From Lucinisca nassula (Eukaryota > Mollusca > Bivalvia > Lucinida > Lucinidae), in assembly GCA_963580285.1 (NCBI GenBank), contig OY757015.1, forward strand, positions 133,432,029-133,496,028: a DNA stretch of 64,000 nucleotides, read 5' to 3'. Of the stretch, positions 44,601-55,061 are shown one piece after another (positions within the stretch are counted from its first letter, which is position 1; every line of letters begins with the position of its first letter). A program made the position numbers and the translations under genes. The notes under the pieces are model-generated. The model ran no database searches, was not told where the DNA came from, and worked only from the letters and a program-made list of their open reading frames with translations.

Positions 44601-46140
44601 TTCTAGCTTTGGTATGATCTTGCTCAAATAGTTATGGGTTTCTAGAGAACAAAAATATTTAGTAGGTTTCTCTCCTTCTAACAAATTTGTTACTCTGGAC
44701 CTAATTACTGCTCCCTTAACTTTTGTCTGTCGTATTTCCGTTAATTCTTGCTTCAGTAAATCTAACTCCGTAATTTTGTCTTCGGTCAGATTTTGCTCTA
44801 GTTTTAGAATATCCTCCATGATTTGAGATTCTTTTTTATCATTATTTTTCTTTTTGTACGAAGAGTATGATATTGTTTGCCCCCTTATTTCCATTAATAG
44901 AACATCCAGAAAGAGTTGATCATTTATAGAAAACTGGATCTCCATGTCAGGTATCGTATCGATATTATCTGGATTATAAACTGGTAATCTGTATTGGTTT
45001 TTTATTTCATCTATTTTGTTATTTATTTTATTCAAGTGTTCTATGTCTTTCAGTAGAGAGTTGTTAAATTTCCACAGTGGCTTACCTTTAACAAATTCTG
45101 TAAAGCATAAAATTAATGAGACTGGAGAGTGGTCAGATCTATAGCTATTGCCAATTGAACATTTTTTAACCGAGGCCAAAAGGTTTTCTGTAACTAAAAA
45201 AAAGTCTAGCCTTGCTTGCTGTAATTGCAGACGTCTTCTCCAGGTGTATCTTTTTAACTCAGGATGTGCATCTCTGAAAGGATCCACAAGGTGTTGATCA
45301 TTCATTATTTCTAACATCTTCTCTCTAGCATTTTTATTATTTATTGTTTTATAATTTTTATAATCCAGTTTCGGGTCTAGAACTAAGTTAAAATCACCAC
45401 ACCACACTACAGAATCATTTTCTAGTTCTATAATTTTTTCAGACATACTTTGAAAAAAGTCTGGATTATCTAAGTTTGGACCATATACTGAAGCAAGAGT
45501 GAACCTGTTGTTACATACAGATATATCTAATATTAGAAAATTACCATTTGGATCACTTACACTTCGATGGCCCCCGCCCATAGGGGCTTGAAGAAATATA
45601 TGGGCTGCATGATGCTTCCACGCAGAGCTGAATCCGGCCCGCACACTAGTACTGGTAAACCGCTTAGAGGATCTAAGCCTGTCCAGGAACCGCGGTGCGA
45701 GGCGGACCGTCCATGCTAATAAACCCTATCGGTTTCATTGGGCGACAGGGCTTGAGATGTCATTTCATCTCAATGTCGGGTAAAAGTCCCACAAAATTGG
45801 AAGCAACGTCTCCAAAATGACCTTTACAGTGTTGACGGGGACGTTAAACCTCAAATCAAACAAACACTTACACTTCTGTGGACTTGATATTCAAAGTTTT
45901 TGGCAAATAAGATTGCAACGCCCCTTGCATTCGACTTATAAGAACTGAAATAGCAATCATTATTCCAACGTGACCTGACTCTTTTCTCGTCTTCTCCAGG
46001 GCTAAAATGGGTATCTTGCAAGCAGTATATCTGACATTCTCTTTCTTTTATATAGTTTAAAACATCTGTTCTTTTAGGGAGCATTCCAATACCCTGGCAG
46101 TTAACAGAAAGTATTTTTATCTCAGCCATTATATCTTAAA
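41663..46140 (-). pseudogene. L1/Tx1-like LINE, nearly intact ORF2 with SINE insertion
   Basis: Transcribed right to left; the T-run at 41663-41681 is its poly(A) tail. ORF2 starts at about 46129 (MAEIKILSVNCQGIG, apurinic endonuclease). Next come WCGDFNLVLDP and RSDHSPVSL (endonuclease), then RT blocks SPGTDGFSCEFFK, LIDFEKAFDSLSW, GCKQGDPISPYVF and QYADDTTVIL (catalytic DD). The C-terminal CTFCSNAEETIDHLL zinc-binding-like segment follows. Breaks are few: a TAA at 42978, a stop at 42348 (both in one frame through to 42030) and the SINE 45566-45864. No ORF1 is seen, so it is 5'-truncated or ORF1-less. It lies antisense to DCLK. Confidence 0.85.
45566..45864 (+). mobile_element. SINE family A inside the LINE endonuclease
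   Basis: Target duplication CACTTACACTTC at 45554-45565 and 45865-45876. The SINE splits the endonuclease reading frame. Confidence 0.9.
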
Positions 46141-46339
46141 ATTGAAGTTATAATATGAATTAACAAATATGCTTTACATGACGATACATACAGCATGAGC
46201 CCAGTCAGTCTCATCACTAGAAGATTGAAATGGGAGAATAAGAAATAGAAGAGATGAAGATATATAGAGTATAGGGTGTAAGTATATACAGGGTACAACA
46301 TAATAACAGTGCAGTAACAAACAAAATCAGAGTTGCTAT

Positions 46340-46408
46340 TTTGCGGGCCTGCGGGCTGCGGGCCACAGGTTGCGGGCTGCGGGCCACAGGTTGCAGGCTG
46401 CGGGCCAT
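46340..46408. repeat. GC-rich minisatellite
   Basis: GCGGGCTGCGGGCCACAGGTT repeated about three times. The complementary text (GCAGCCCGCAGTCTGTGGCC) occurs at 53555-53622, so the two tracts are inverted copies of one family. Confidence 0.75.
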
Positions 46409-46645
46409 GATTTTGTCATTTCATATTAAACGGTATATGCAAAATATCTTATAGCTGAATAATAAATAAATAAATTTGTTTCTGCACATTGCTGCATTAA
46501 TTAATTAAAGGCATATTGGTATTGAATGATTCTGATAGTATGCTTGGAACAGTAACAGTATTGAGTGATGCACTGAGCAGGGGCTGCATAGTTGTGCATT
46601 GAGTGATGCACTGAGTTGGGGCTGCATAGCTCTGCCTTTGGAGAA

Positions 46646-46647
<2 letters not shown>

Positions 46648-46683
<36 letters not shown>
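46648..46683. repeat. (ATG)n microsatellite
   Basis: Twelve uninterrupted GAT/ATG triplets. Confidence 0.95.
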
Positions 46684-46869
46684 CTTATCCTATAGCTAGC
46701 TTTTATATTGAACACCCCTCTAATAAAAATAAAAAACAGGGTAGCACATTTAGCAATATGGCTTATCCTCAAAGTCATTTTATTTTACTATTTCAATATG
46801 ATAACATACCTGTGTGGTATAGTGAATTCTTTACTATCTCAACAATGGTTACTTTAATGATGAAAAATT

Positions 46870-47000
46870 ATTATACTTCTAACATAGGTTGTGGGTACTC
46901 ATTACAATCGCCTATAACCTTTGTCTTGGAGCAGATATAAACAAAATAATGTTTACCCCCGTAAACCCCAGTTTTCTCTATATAAAGTGGGATTTAGAGG
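46870..47000. repeat. Two-hairpin MITE copy
   Basis: ACATAGGTTGTGGGTACTCA, opposing TATAACCTTTGTC, then GTAAACCCCAGTTTTCTCTA / AAAGTGGGATTTAGAGG. Confidence 0.6.
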
Positions 47001-47029
47001 GGTGTTCAATACACGGGCTTGTTATCGTA

Positions 47030-47345
47030 ATGAAGTTCTATCAATCAGTTATCTTACTTATAATATGAGATATCTTATATAAGATTACCCGATATATTTT
47101 ACATCTTATAAACATGATATCTTATATGCTATATAAGATATCTTAATTGATATATTAGATGTCTTATATAGCAAATAAGGTACCTTAATTGGCATATTAA
47201 ATATCTAATATATCAGATAACCTTATATCTTAAATAAGATATCTGATTAATTTAGAATCAGATAACCTTATATCTTAAATAAGATAGCTGATTAATTTAA
47301 TTTAGACATATAAGATATATAGATATCTTAAAAAAAGATGTCTAT
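47030..47345. repeat. GATATC-rich AT tandem tract
   Basis: Degenerate repetition of ATATAAGATATCTTA in both orientations. The same text resumes at 50085-50273 and 50533-50900, on both sides of a 2.7-kb block and a SINE. Confidence 0.7.
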
Positions 47346-48673
47346 TATAGTATATGGCAAGCCATTTTTAATGACAGATTCTTTCTGTCATTCTTCGTCG
47401 TGCTGCATGTTTACAATTTTAACGTCCGAACTTCCGGCTTCCACTACTTTTGAAATATGACTCCGCGCAAATAGTCCGTTGTTTGTTGACTTTTCATGCT
47501 CGCTGTCTCAAAACTAATTTCTCATGGCATTATTTCCGCATTTTGATTACATGCTTTGTTTCATTTGTAATCAAAATACAAAAATTATCTTTCTTAAATT
47601 ACAAACAAAACGGGAAAAGTTAATTGAATATGCATAAGGAAAGTTCCCATTTTATACAGACGACCGCATAATGGGTCATTGGCGAATCTTGGAGGCGGCG
47701 TCTAACCACGGCCTTCACTGCGGGCTTCACTGTTGTCGAAAGTTAGCCCATTTTTTTTCCTAAATTAATTCCTATATTTCTAGCTGACGCCCCTTAATTT
47801 TGAACCGGGATTTCGAAATGAAATCTTCGTCAGATAAGTGATAATATTACATTCAGTACAAAATGGGTTATGATTAATTATATTTGTATCAATACGCCAT
47901 TAAAGTACCTTTGTATATTTTTAGAAAAGAAAAACAAAACAAAACAATATGTATAGAGCTACAATCTGTGCACACCATTTAAGTATCTAGATAAACTTTG
48001 AAAAATAAAGAAAATAGACCGTATAATAAGCTGTATTTAACTTTTGATTATCGACCAAGCCGCTTTGTCTGGTCCTGACCCGCACACAACAGTTAATAGG
48101 CCAGGTTAAGATTTTACCCCTTCAACCCACGAGTTTCTCCAGTTCACTCTTCAGTCACTGAATTTGTACTCGTCCATTCTACACATGTAAATTGGGTGTC
48201 TAGTCAATAGTCGTCAATAGCATGTCAAACCACGTAGAACCGAATGCGGTGTATCATTATGAGCCACCTCACCAGGTTCTACACTGTTTGCATCTGTAGG
48301 TATCTGTACTTGGCTATAAAGGGCTGAAATGGTACAGACTCATAACACTTACATGACCTAATTAAATGCGAAGTACGTGACGCTAGAAAATTCAACGTAC
48401 GGTAGCAAGCCAGCAATAATAAACTCCTAATAGTTATCACTGTCCAATTCTGTTGTATAGGTCTAAATAACTGAATATGTAAGCACAATGTTGTGATAAA
48501 TAATTAGTCACATGCCGCAAAACCTCAAACATCGCACAAAAAGTGTTTTCCTTTATTGTAGCGCACGACATAAGGCAGATTCTTGACTAAGCCGCGAAAC
48601 ACATCTCAGTCAACAAGTGTAAGCTTTTACAAGAAAGTTGCGGCTATGTGTTGTCATAAAACTGGCAACTATC
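47346..48673. other. Non-coding stretch
   Basis: No gene. A palindromic-core relic (GGTTCTACACTGTTTGCATC) sits near 48275. Confidence 0.35.
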
Positions 48674-48779
48674 TCAGCAGACACATGGCGTAATTGTGAC
48701 GTCACATCACCGTCGGCGCAACGTCATGACGTTGCATCGACGTTGATTTGACGTTGCCCTAGCGACGTGTGCCTGCTGG
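48674..48779. mobile_element. ACGT-rich TIR MITE
   Basis: TCAGCAGACACATGGCG at left, GCGACGTGTGCCTGCTGGA at right, core CGTCGGCGCAACGTCATGAC. Short relative of 15301-15447. Confidence 0.65.
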
Positions 48780-48984
48780 ATAGTCATTTGCATGCTGTTT
48801 TATTTATAATGTCCAAGTAAAATGAAGATGAAAGTGTTTAACAGCCGATTCACCTCAGTTTTGTGAACTAAACTAAAAATCAGCACTCCAGCGCCATTGT
48901 CCTTATCACTTAAGAAAGTAAATCTGAATTGCACGATCCGCAGAAAAGCGACCGACGGTTGATTTTCTAAGAGTGCCCTAAAAT

Positions 48985-49975
48985 CACCGTGTCATTCTGT
49001 CATTCTGTCAGTCTGCCTGTCCGTCCGTAACCCGTTTGTGAAAATTGGTGATAGTGACTTAACCGCTTGGAATATTTAAATAATTTTGTCATACTGAAAG
49101 ATATCAATGAGATCTAACCAATGAACTTCCGAAATATTACATTCCATATAGTAAAGCCTCGCCGAGGCGAAAAATGTGAAAATTTTCGAACTGCTTCTCC
49201 TCGGAAACCGTTGGGCCGATTGAAGTCAAATTTCATATGAAGCCTCTATGGGATGGGGGAAACCAAAATTTGCTCATGGGATCCAGGTCACATGACCAAA
49301 ATGGCCGCCAAACCATATATGGTCTGTCTGTCTGTCTGTCCGTAACCCGTTTGTGAAAATTGGTGATAGTGACTTAACCGCTTGGAATATTTAAACAATT
49401 TTTGGCATACTGATAGATATCAATGCGATCTAACCAATGAATTTGCGAAGTATTACATTCCATTTAGTATAGCCTCGCCGAGGCGAAACATGTGAAAATT
49501 TTCGAACTGCTTCTCCTCGGAAACCGTTGGGCCGATTGAAGTCAAATTTCATATGGGGCCTATATGGGATGGGGGAAACCAAAATTTGCTCATGGGAACC
49601 AGGTCACATGACCAAAATGGCCGCCAAGCCATATATGGTAAAAACCCTTCAAAAATAGTCTTCTCCAGAACCACTGGGCAGATTTCCATGAAACTTGATA
49701 AATAGCATCTGGGACGTAGGCCCATCATAAATTGCTAAAATGGTGACCCTGGGTTGACCTTGGCCTTCTTTGTGCCTAGGTCTAACTTTGACACATATGC
49801 TTTTGTATTGGAAAAGTGAGAATGCATTTTATCCTGCAAACCATTCAGAATACAGTACTAAAGTATAAGATATAATATTTTTGCTCCTTACGATAAGGCG
49901 CATTTATTGGGGGAGCCGTTTTAGGTCCAGGTCACATGACCAAAATGGCCGCCATACCCATATATGGTTACACTC
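48985..49975 (+). repeat. Helitron-like repeat (AGCCTCGCCGAGGCG family), 316-bp tandem units
   Basis: AGCCTCGCCGAGGCG occurs at 49155 and 49471, and CCGTAACCCGTTTGTGAAAA at a matching spacing of 316 bp. Units carry CAGGTCACATGACCAAAATG and a GTCTGTCC tract, like the TTAGCTCAC Helitron-like family. Element ends not resolved. Confidence 0.6.
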
Positions 49976-50084
49976 ATAAAGCTAAAAGCATCCGGTGGGT
50001 CGTGCACTTCAGCTGAAGCACTGGTTTTTCACAGAATTTGTCATTTCAGTGCCTTTTGGCGCTTTGATACTATTTATGCTAGTA

Positions 50085-50273
50085 TCACTCAAACATCTTA
50101 CTTAATAAATCAGATATCTAATATAAGATTATCTGATATATTAGATATCTTACATAATTTAGATATATGACATTTGAGGTATCTAATTTAACATATCTTA
50201 TATGCTATGTGAGATATTGTAACTGGAGTATTAGATTTCTCCTATAGCAAGTAAGATATCTTAATTGACATAT
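50085..50273. repeat. GATATC-rich AT tract, second part
   Basis: Continues the TTAGATATCTTACATAA-type pattern up to the SINE target site. Confidence 0.65.
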
Positions 50274-50518
50274 TTTTTTTTTTTTTTTTTTTTTTTTGGT
50301 TTGGGTTTTACGGCCCTTTCAAGATTATTTCACTCATATCGAGCCGATCGTTAATCATAGGTGGGCGAAAACCGGAGTACCCAGAGAAAAACCACCTGAC
50401 CTTCCGTTGCAGAACTTGGCGTCTCACACGTGACCCGAGCGAGGCTCGAACCCACGGCGGTGAGAGACCTAATGACTAAGAGTCAGCGCTCTTATCCATT
50501 AGGCCACGGAGGCCCGTC
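50274..50518 (-). mobile_element. tRNA-derived SINE (CCAAAACC-tailed family)
   Basis: Minus strand: GGCCTCCGTGGCCTAATGGA head, B box GGTTCGAGCC, tail GGCCGTAAAACCCAAACC and A-run. Target duplication CTTAATTGACATAT (50260-50273, 50519-50532) taken from the AT tract. Confidence 0.9.
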
Positions 50519-50532
50519 CTTAATTGACATAT

Positions 50533-50900
50533 AAGATATCTAATATATCATATTAAATAAATATCTGATTAATTAAAATATATAAGATATCAAATATAGT
50601 AAATTAGACATCTTAGATACTTAATAAGATTTATATCAGATATCTAATGCTTAATGTTAGATATCTGATATATTGGACTAAATCAGATATCTTATTAACT
50701 TAGATATCTTACATTTTGATATAACTTATATCTTATTTCCATATGCATATATAATATATATATAAGATATCCCAAAATCAGATATCTTATTGAACATATA
50801 AGATATATAATATATTAAATAAGATATCTAATATCATATATAAGATATCTTATTTTGATTTCTATACAAGATATATGTATATTATATAAGATATATATGT
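50533..50900. repeat. GATATC-rich AT tract, third part
   Basis: Same TAAGATATCT/AGATATCTTA repetition; each match is its own reverse complement, so the tract can fold extensively. Confidence 0.65.
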
Positions 50901-51111
50901 TCAATGAACTGAATTACATCTCTCCGATTTATTTTTGATAACTGATTTATATATGATTTTAATCTAAAGAAAACTTTATTTACAACAATAAGCAGTTGAA
51001 ATTTTCAAATACATATATATTTTTAATGGCTTGACAATACACGGGAATCGTCTGCTAGTGTACATGGAATGTAAAGCTGCATTTTCTTTGAAAATAATAT
51101 AGAACTTGAAT

Positions 51112-51268
51112 GAGTGAGTGTTTGAGTTTTACGCCTCACCAACAGGTCATACGGAGACGGGACCTCAGGTTAAAGACTCATCTGAAAATTTGGAGCAGCC
51201 CAGGATCGATCCTGCGAGCCCTGGTTTACAAGGCGAGTAGCATGTTACCACTAAAACATGGAGGCTTC
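51112..51268 (-). mobile_element. tRNA-derived SINE, third family
   Basis: Minus strand: GCCTCCATGTTTTAGTGGTA head, B box-like GGATCGATCC, tail GGTGAGGCGTAAAACTCAAA. Related fragments sit in the 14400-15120 array. Confidence 0.65.
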
Positions 51269-51589
51269 TATTAATATAAAACTTGAAATAACATAGACCT
51301 TAAAATTGTGTCCTTTATAAGATGTCCATGAGTCTGCTATCTAGCATCTTTAATAGGGAAACTTATGCCTGATAATGCAGGTCAGAATCTGCTGTAATTT
51401 ATTGAATATAATCCTGACTACAAGCAGAAACAGTGATGACAGCAGCCATAAAGGATGCTTTATGATCTGGAAAAAATTATTGCATCCTCACCTAAAAAGA
51501 CCCTTTGTGGAGCAGAAATGCTCTAGAGGCCATACATAACAAAATATTTGGATTACTTTGCCCATATTTTCCTTGTGGTTAATCTAAGC

Positions 51590-51890
51590 ATAGATTTTGG
51601 GTACTCATTAGAACTGTCTAGGCAGATCTAACTCATCAGGAATGGATAACATACCTGTGTCACATTGTCACTTTTTTCCGGGCTCCAAAAATGGCATTTA
51701 GCTGATGACATTTTTTTTTAGATTTCTGCATCAAATATAGATTGTGGGTGCTTGTTAAAGTAACCTTTAGGTGGTTCTAAGCGGTGCTTACAATATAATG
51801 TTTTTGTAATATGCATAATATGGTACCCCTGTAAACCCTAATTTTCTCTACAGAAAGTTGTGTTTACCGGGGTATTAATTTCACGAAGTT
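51590..51890. repeat. Two-hairpin MITE copies, partly duplicated
   Basis: ATAGATTGTGGGTGCTTGTT and CTGTAAACCCTAATTTTCTC / GTGTTTACCGGGG arms. An earlier half copy (GATTTTGGGTACTCATTAGA) lies at 51593. Confidence 0.55.
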
Positions 51891-52072
51891 GTTAACTTGC
51901 TACAATCCATGTTTTTAAGTTTTAAGCAGTAAAAATAAAGTAATTTTCGCCCCTGCAAGCTCGACATTTCATACAAAAATGGAATTAAGAAGGGCATGGA
52001 TATCTTTATGTGATAACTACAGCAAGAAGTTTTTACAATTTCTGCCTTTAATCAAAACTGATTGTCGGCCTC

Positions 52073-52248
52073 GGTAGTTCAGTCGGATGGGCGTCTGACT
52101 GGTGATCAGGAGGATGCGGTTTCGACACCTGCCGGGGTCGGCAACATTCTTTCGTGGAGATTGATCATGAAATCTTTTCTACGGTCATTCTCTCCCTTCC
52201 AATGATTCAAGAAAGACAGTTGTTAGTTTCTGGCGAAAGAATGGGTAC
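52073..52248 (+). mobile_element. tRNA-derived SINE, fourth family
   Basis: Head CCTCGGTAGTTCAGTCGGAT, degenerate B box GGTTTCGACACC, body GGCAACATTCTTTCGTGGAG. Runs directly into the next MITE. Confidence 0.7.
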
Positions 52249-52436
52249 CCTGGCAAACAATGCAGGCCCAGATTAGACGCTGTATGACGCGGCATCTGAT
52301 CAGGGCCTACACTATTTGCAAATAGTTCCGCCATTTTCCAAATCAATTTTGAAGAAAACACAACCTGACACCCCTAAATTTTGAAATGGACTCCTGCTAT
52401 ATATAAGGAGGAAGATTCCATTTGGTACAAAAATGG
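52249..52436. mobile_element. piggyBac-like MITE with palindromic core
   Basis: GCAAACAATGCAGGCCCAGA hairpin, then the AATTTTGAAATGGACTCCTG tail and CCATTTGGTACAAAAATGG before TTAA (52437-52440). The left end is lost at the junction with the SINE. Confidence 0.65.
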
Positions 52437-52811
52437 TTAATGTACTTGTTATTCCAGCATAAATGCATATGGGACCTTTTTGTGGGGGGGATGGTGGTTG
52501 GTTTCACAACCCTTTCAAGTTTCTTGTATGTGGCCCAAACCAGTCTCGAGCCACAGCAGTGAAAGCCTTAATAATCCATATGGAATAATGGGCAATTATA
52601 CAGAGTAATAATTTTTCTAGACAAATACTTCATAATGGGATGCAGGGTGTTGTAGCTTATTATCAAGTTAAGTTTCATAATGTGATTTTTAAATTTGCCT
52701 TATTTTGAATGGAGTGACAGTAAAGCTAGTTGGGAGCTACGGTGTTCAGCTTAGAACAGATATGTAGGATTTCATGGAATTCATGATAAGCTTTTTAGTT
52801 CACCAGTGTAG

Positions 52812-53088
52812 GCCCCCCGCCCATTGGGGCTTGAAGAAATAAATGGGCTGTATGATGCTTCCACGCAGAGCTGAATTCGACCGCACACGAGTACTGGTAA
52901 ACCGCTGAGAGGATCTAAGCCTGCCCAGGCAAAGCGGTGCGAGTCAGACCGTCCATGCTTATAAACCCTATTGGTTTCATTGGGCGACAGGGCTTGAGAT
53001 GTCATTTCAGCTCAATGTCGGGTAAAGTCCCACAAAATTGGAAGCACCATCTCCAAAATGTTCTTTGTAGTGTTGACGGGGACGTTAC
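52812..53088 (+). mobile_element. SINE family A
   Basis: CCCCCGCCCATTGGGGCTTG to GGGGACGTTACAAAG; the A-rich tail is missing, lost where the next repeat begins. Confidence 0.75.
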
Positions 53089-53089
53089 A

Positions 53090-53262
53090 AAGTTCCCCAG
53101 TGGGAAACAACTGTCAGAACTTCCTGTTCACTTTTCTATAAACTCTGTCTCATGGAAAAGAATTTGCTCCTCCCTTTAAAAGTTGGCCCCTATTGACATG
53201 TGAGACAAAAATACTTTTGCAGGAGTTGCCTCCCATAAAGCTGTATGCATTCCCCTTAAAGT
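53090..53262. mobile_element. CTTAAGGGG MITE, truncated
   Basis: Shares AACTTCCTGTTCACTTTTCT, AAGAATTTGCTCCTC and GCAGGAGTTGCCTCCC with 63241-63484 and ends ATTCCCCTTAAAG. Confidence 0.6.
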
Positions 53263-53554
53263 TCAGGAATTTAATGATTTATGTCTATTCTCAGCCTATG
53301 CACCCACCAGTGCTGTCAGCGCTTTGATTTGTGAAATACCAGATGCCCAGGTTAATTATATTTAATTGCAAGCGTGTTGACAGATTAAAAACAAGGTTTG
53401 ATGTGCACTAAAAAAGAAGAAAAAAATGGATGAATCTTGTAAGTTTTACAATCTGGCTTCAATTAAGTGCCCTTGGGTCATCTCATGTTATTTTGCATAT
53501 GAGCTATGAGATATTATATCATATTATATATTAAGTCTTTTCTATTCATATCTC

Positions 53555-53622
53555 GCAGCCCGCAGTCTGTGGCCTGCAGCCCGCAGTCTGTGGCCCGCAG
53601 CCCGCGGCCCGCAGCCCGCACT
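53555..53622. repeat. GC-rich minisatellite (inverted relative of 46340)
   Basis: CAGCCCGCAGTCTGTGGCC repeated with variants inside AT-rich DNA. Confidence 0.75.
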
Positions 53623-54300
53623 TTAGTCACTTTGAAACAAAATAGATACAATTTGTACAAACAATGCTTACTTAACTCAAAGATATAAAATATCTGAAAA
53701 TACTTTCAAAATTGTTGTAATATTACTATTACATCCATTTGTAAACAGTTCTAGCACTAGTCGCCTATATAACCAATCAACAATTCAGGGGATATTTTGA
53801 GTGATAATTGAATGTGTATTAGTTCACAGGGCATAAAAGCACGACGAGAAGAGCCCCCTTTCATCCCGTTTCATGATATCATTCATTGTCACCTTGATGG
53901 AGAAGTGTTTACTTGCAACATATATGTAATGATAATAGGTAAACACATGTGATGCAGTCAGTCATATTGGTGGGATTCCTTTCAACATTGGCAAAAGATA
54001 AGGAGAATTTGAAGGAATCGAAAGCATTTTCTTCGAGTTTTAGTGTGTTAGAATCGAAAAAGATCAGCCTAAGTGACATGATTCGTTGAGCGATGCATCA
54101 CCGCTTGTCTGTCAGCTGCAAGTAAACAATTCACTCGCACTACACGCTTGTGATTCGATATACTTTACAACCAACCTTCAAACAGCAATACATCACTCAA
54201 CAAATCACTACTTCTTAAATAAAGACATGTTTTTTATTTATATTTTTTTTCCAATAAAAAGTCAATCATTTATCCGTTGATTGATTATTTAATCATATCA
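53623..54300. other. Non-coding stretch
   Basis: No gene or known repeat identified. Confidence 0.35.
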
Positions 54301-54942
54301 GCACATTACGGAGTGCTCACTGTCAAGATTAGTTGGAGTGCATAAATTGGAGTGCACAAGAGTTGGGATAGAGTGGAGCGTACAAATAGGATGTGCGCAA
54401 TATCTGGATTGTTACATAATTTGGAGCGTACAGTCAGGATGTGCGCAATATTTAGAATGCTAAAAAATTGTAAAGCATACAAACAAGATGTATGCAATAT
54501 TTGGAATACTTGGAGCGTACAAATAGGATGTGCGCAATATTTGGATTGTTACAAAATTTGGAGCGTACAAACAGGATGTGCGCAATATTTGGAATGTTAA
54601 AAAATTGTGGAGCGTACAAACAGGATGTACGCAATATTTGGAATACTCTGTTACAAAATTTGGAGCGTACTATAGGAAGTGCGCAATTTTGGAATGTTAC
54701 AAAATCTTGGAGCACACATTTGGAGTGTGCGCATATTTTGGAATACTCAAAATTCAGAATTGGACTGCACAATATTTTGAGTGCAAACAAATTAATAATT
54801 TGGTGCCCGTTTTCGTGCGAGCAAGGTTAGATGCTGTCACTGCGTCCCCCCTTCGACCTGAATCTACTCGGTGTCCATATACTGCCATATATTGTAGAGA
54901 TTGAAAGTAAGACAATAAAACGCACTATTGAAATAATGTTTT
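54301..54942 (+). repeat. 642-bp dispersed repeat, copy 2
   Basis: Same as 41025-41666 except T at 54878. It starts abruptly at GCACATTACGGAGTGC, whereas copy 1 continues upstream, so copy 2 looks 5'-truncated, as in retroposition. No clear target duplication was found. Confidence 0.9.
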
Positions 54943-55061
54943 ATTAACTAGGTGAAAAAGGAGATAAATAAAAGTAGTTGTATCTATATATATTTTGTTG
55001 TATGAGTGAGCATCCTTAATAAATAGAATCTTGCATTCGTGCTCATGTATTATTGAATTTA

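Noticed and set aside
41663..46140. Target duplication for the LINE (ATTGAAATAATG vs ATTGAAGTTATAATATG near 46145)
   Set aside because: The match needs gaps and is too weak to claim; the 5' boundary stays approximate.
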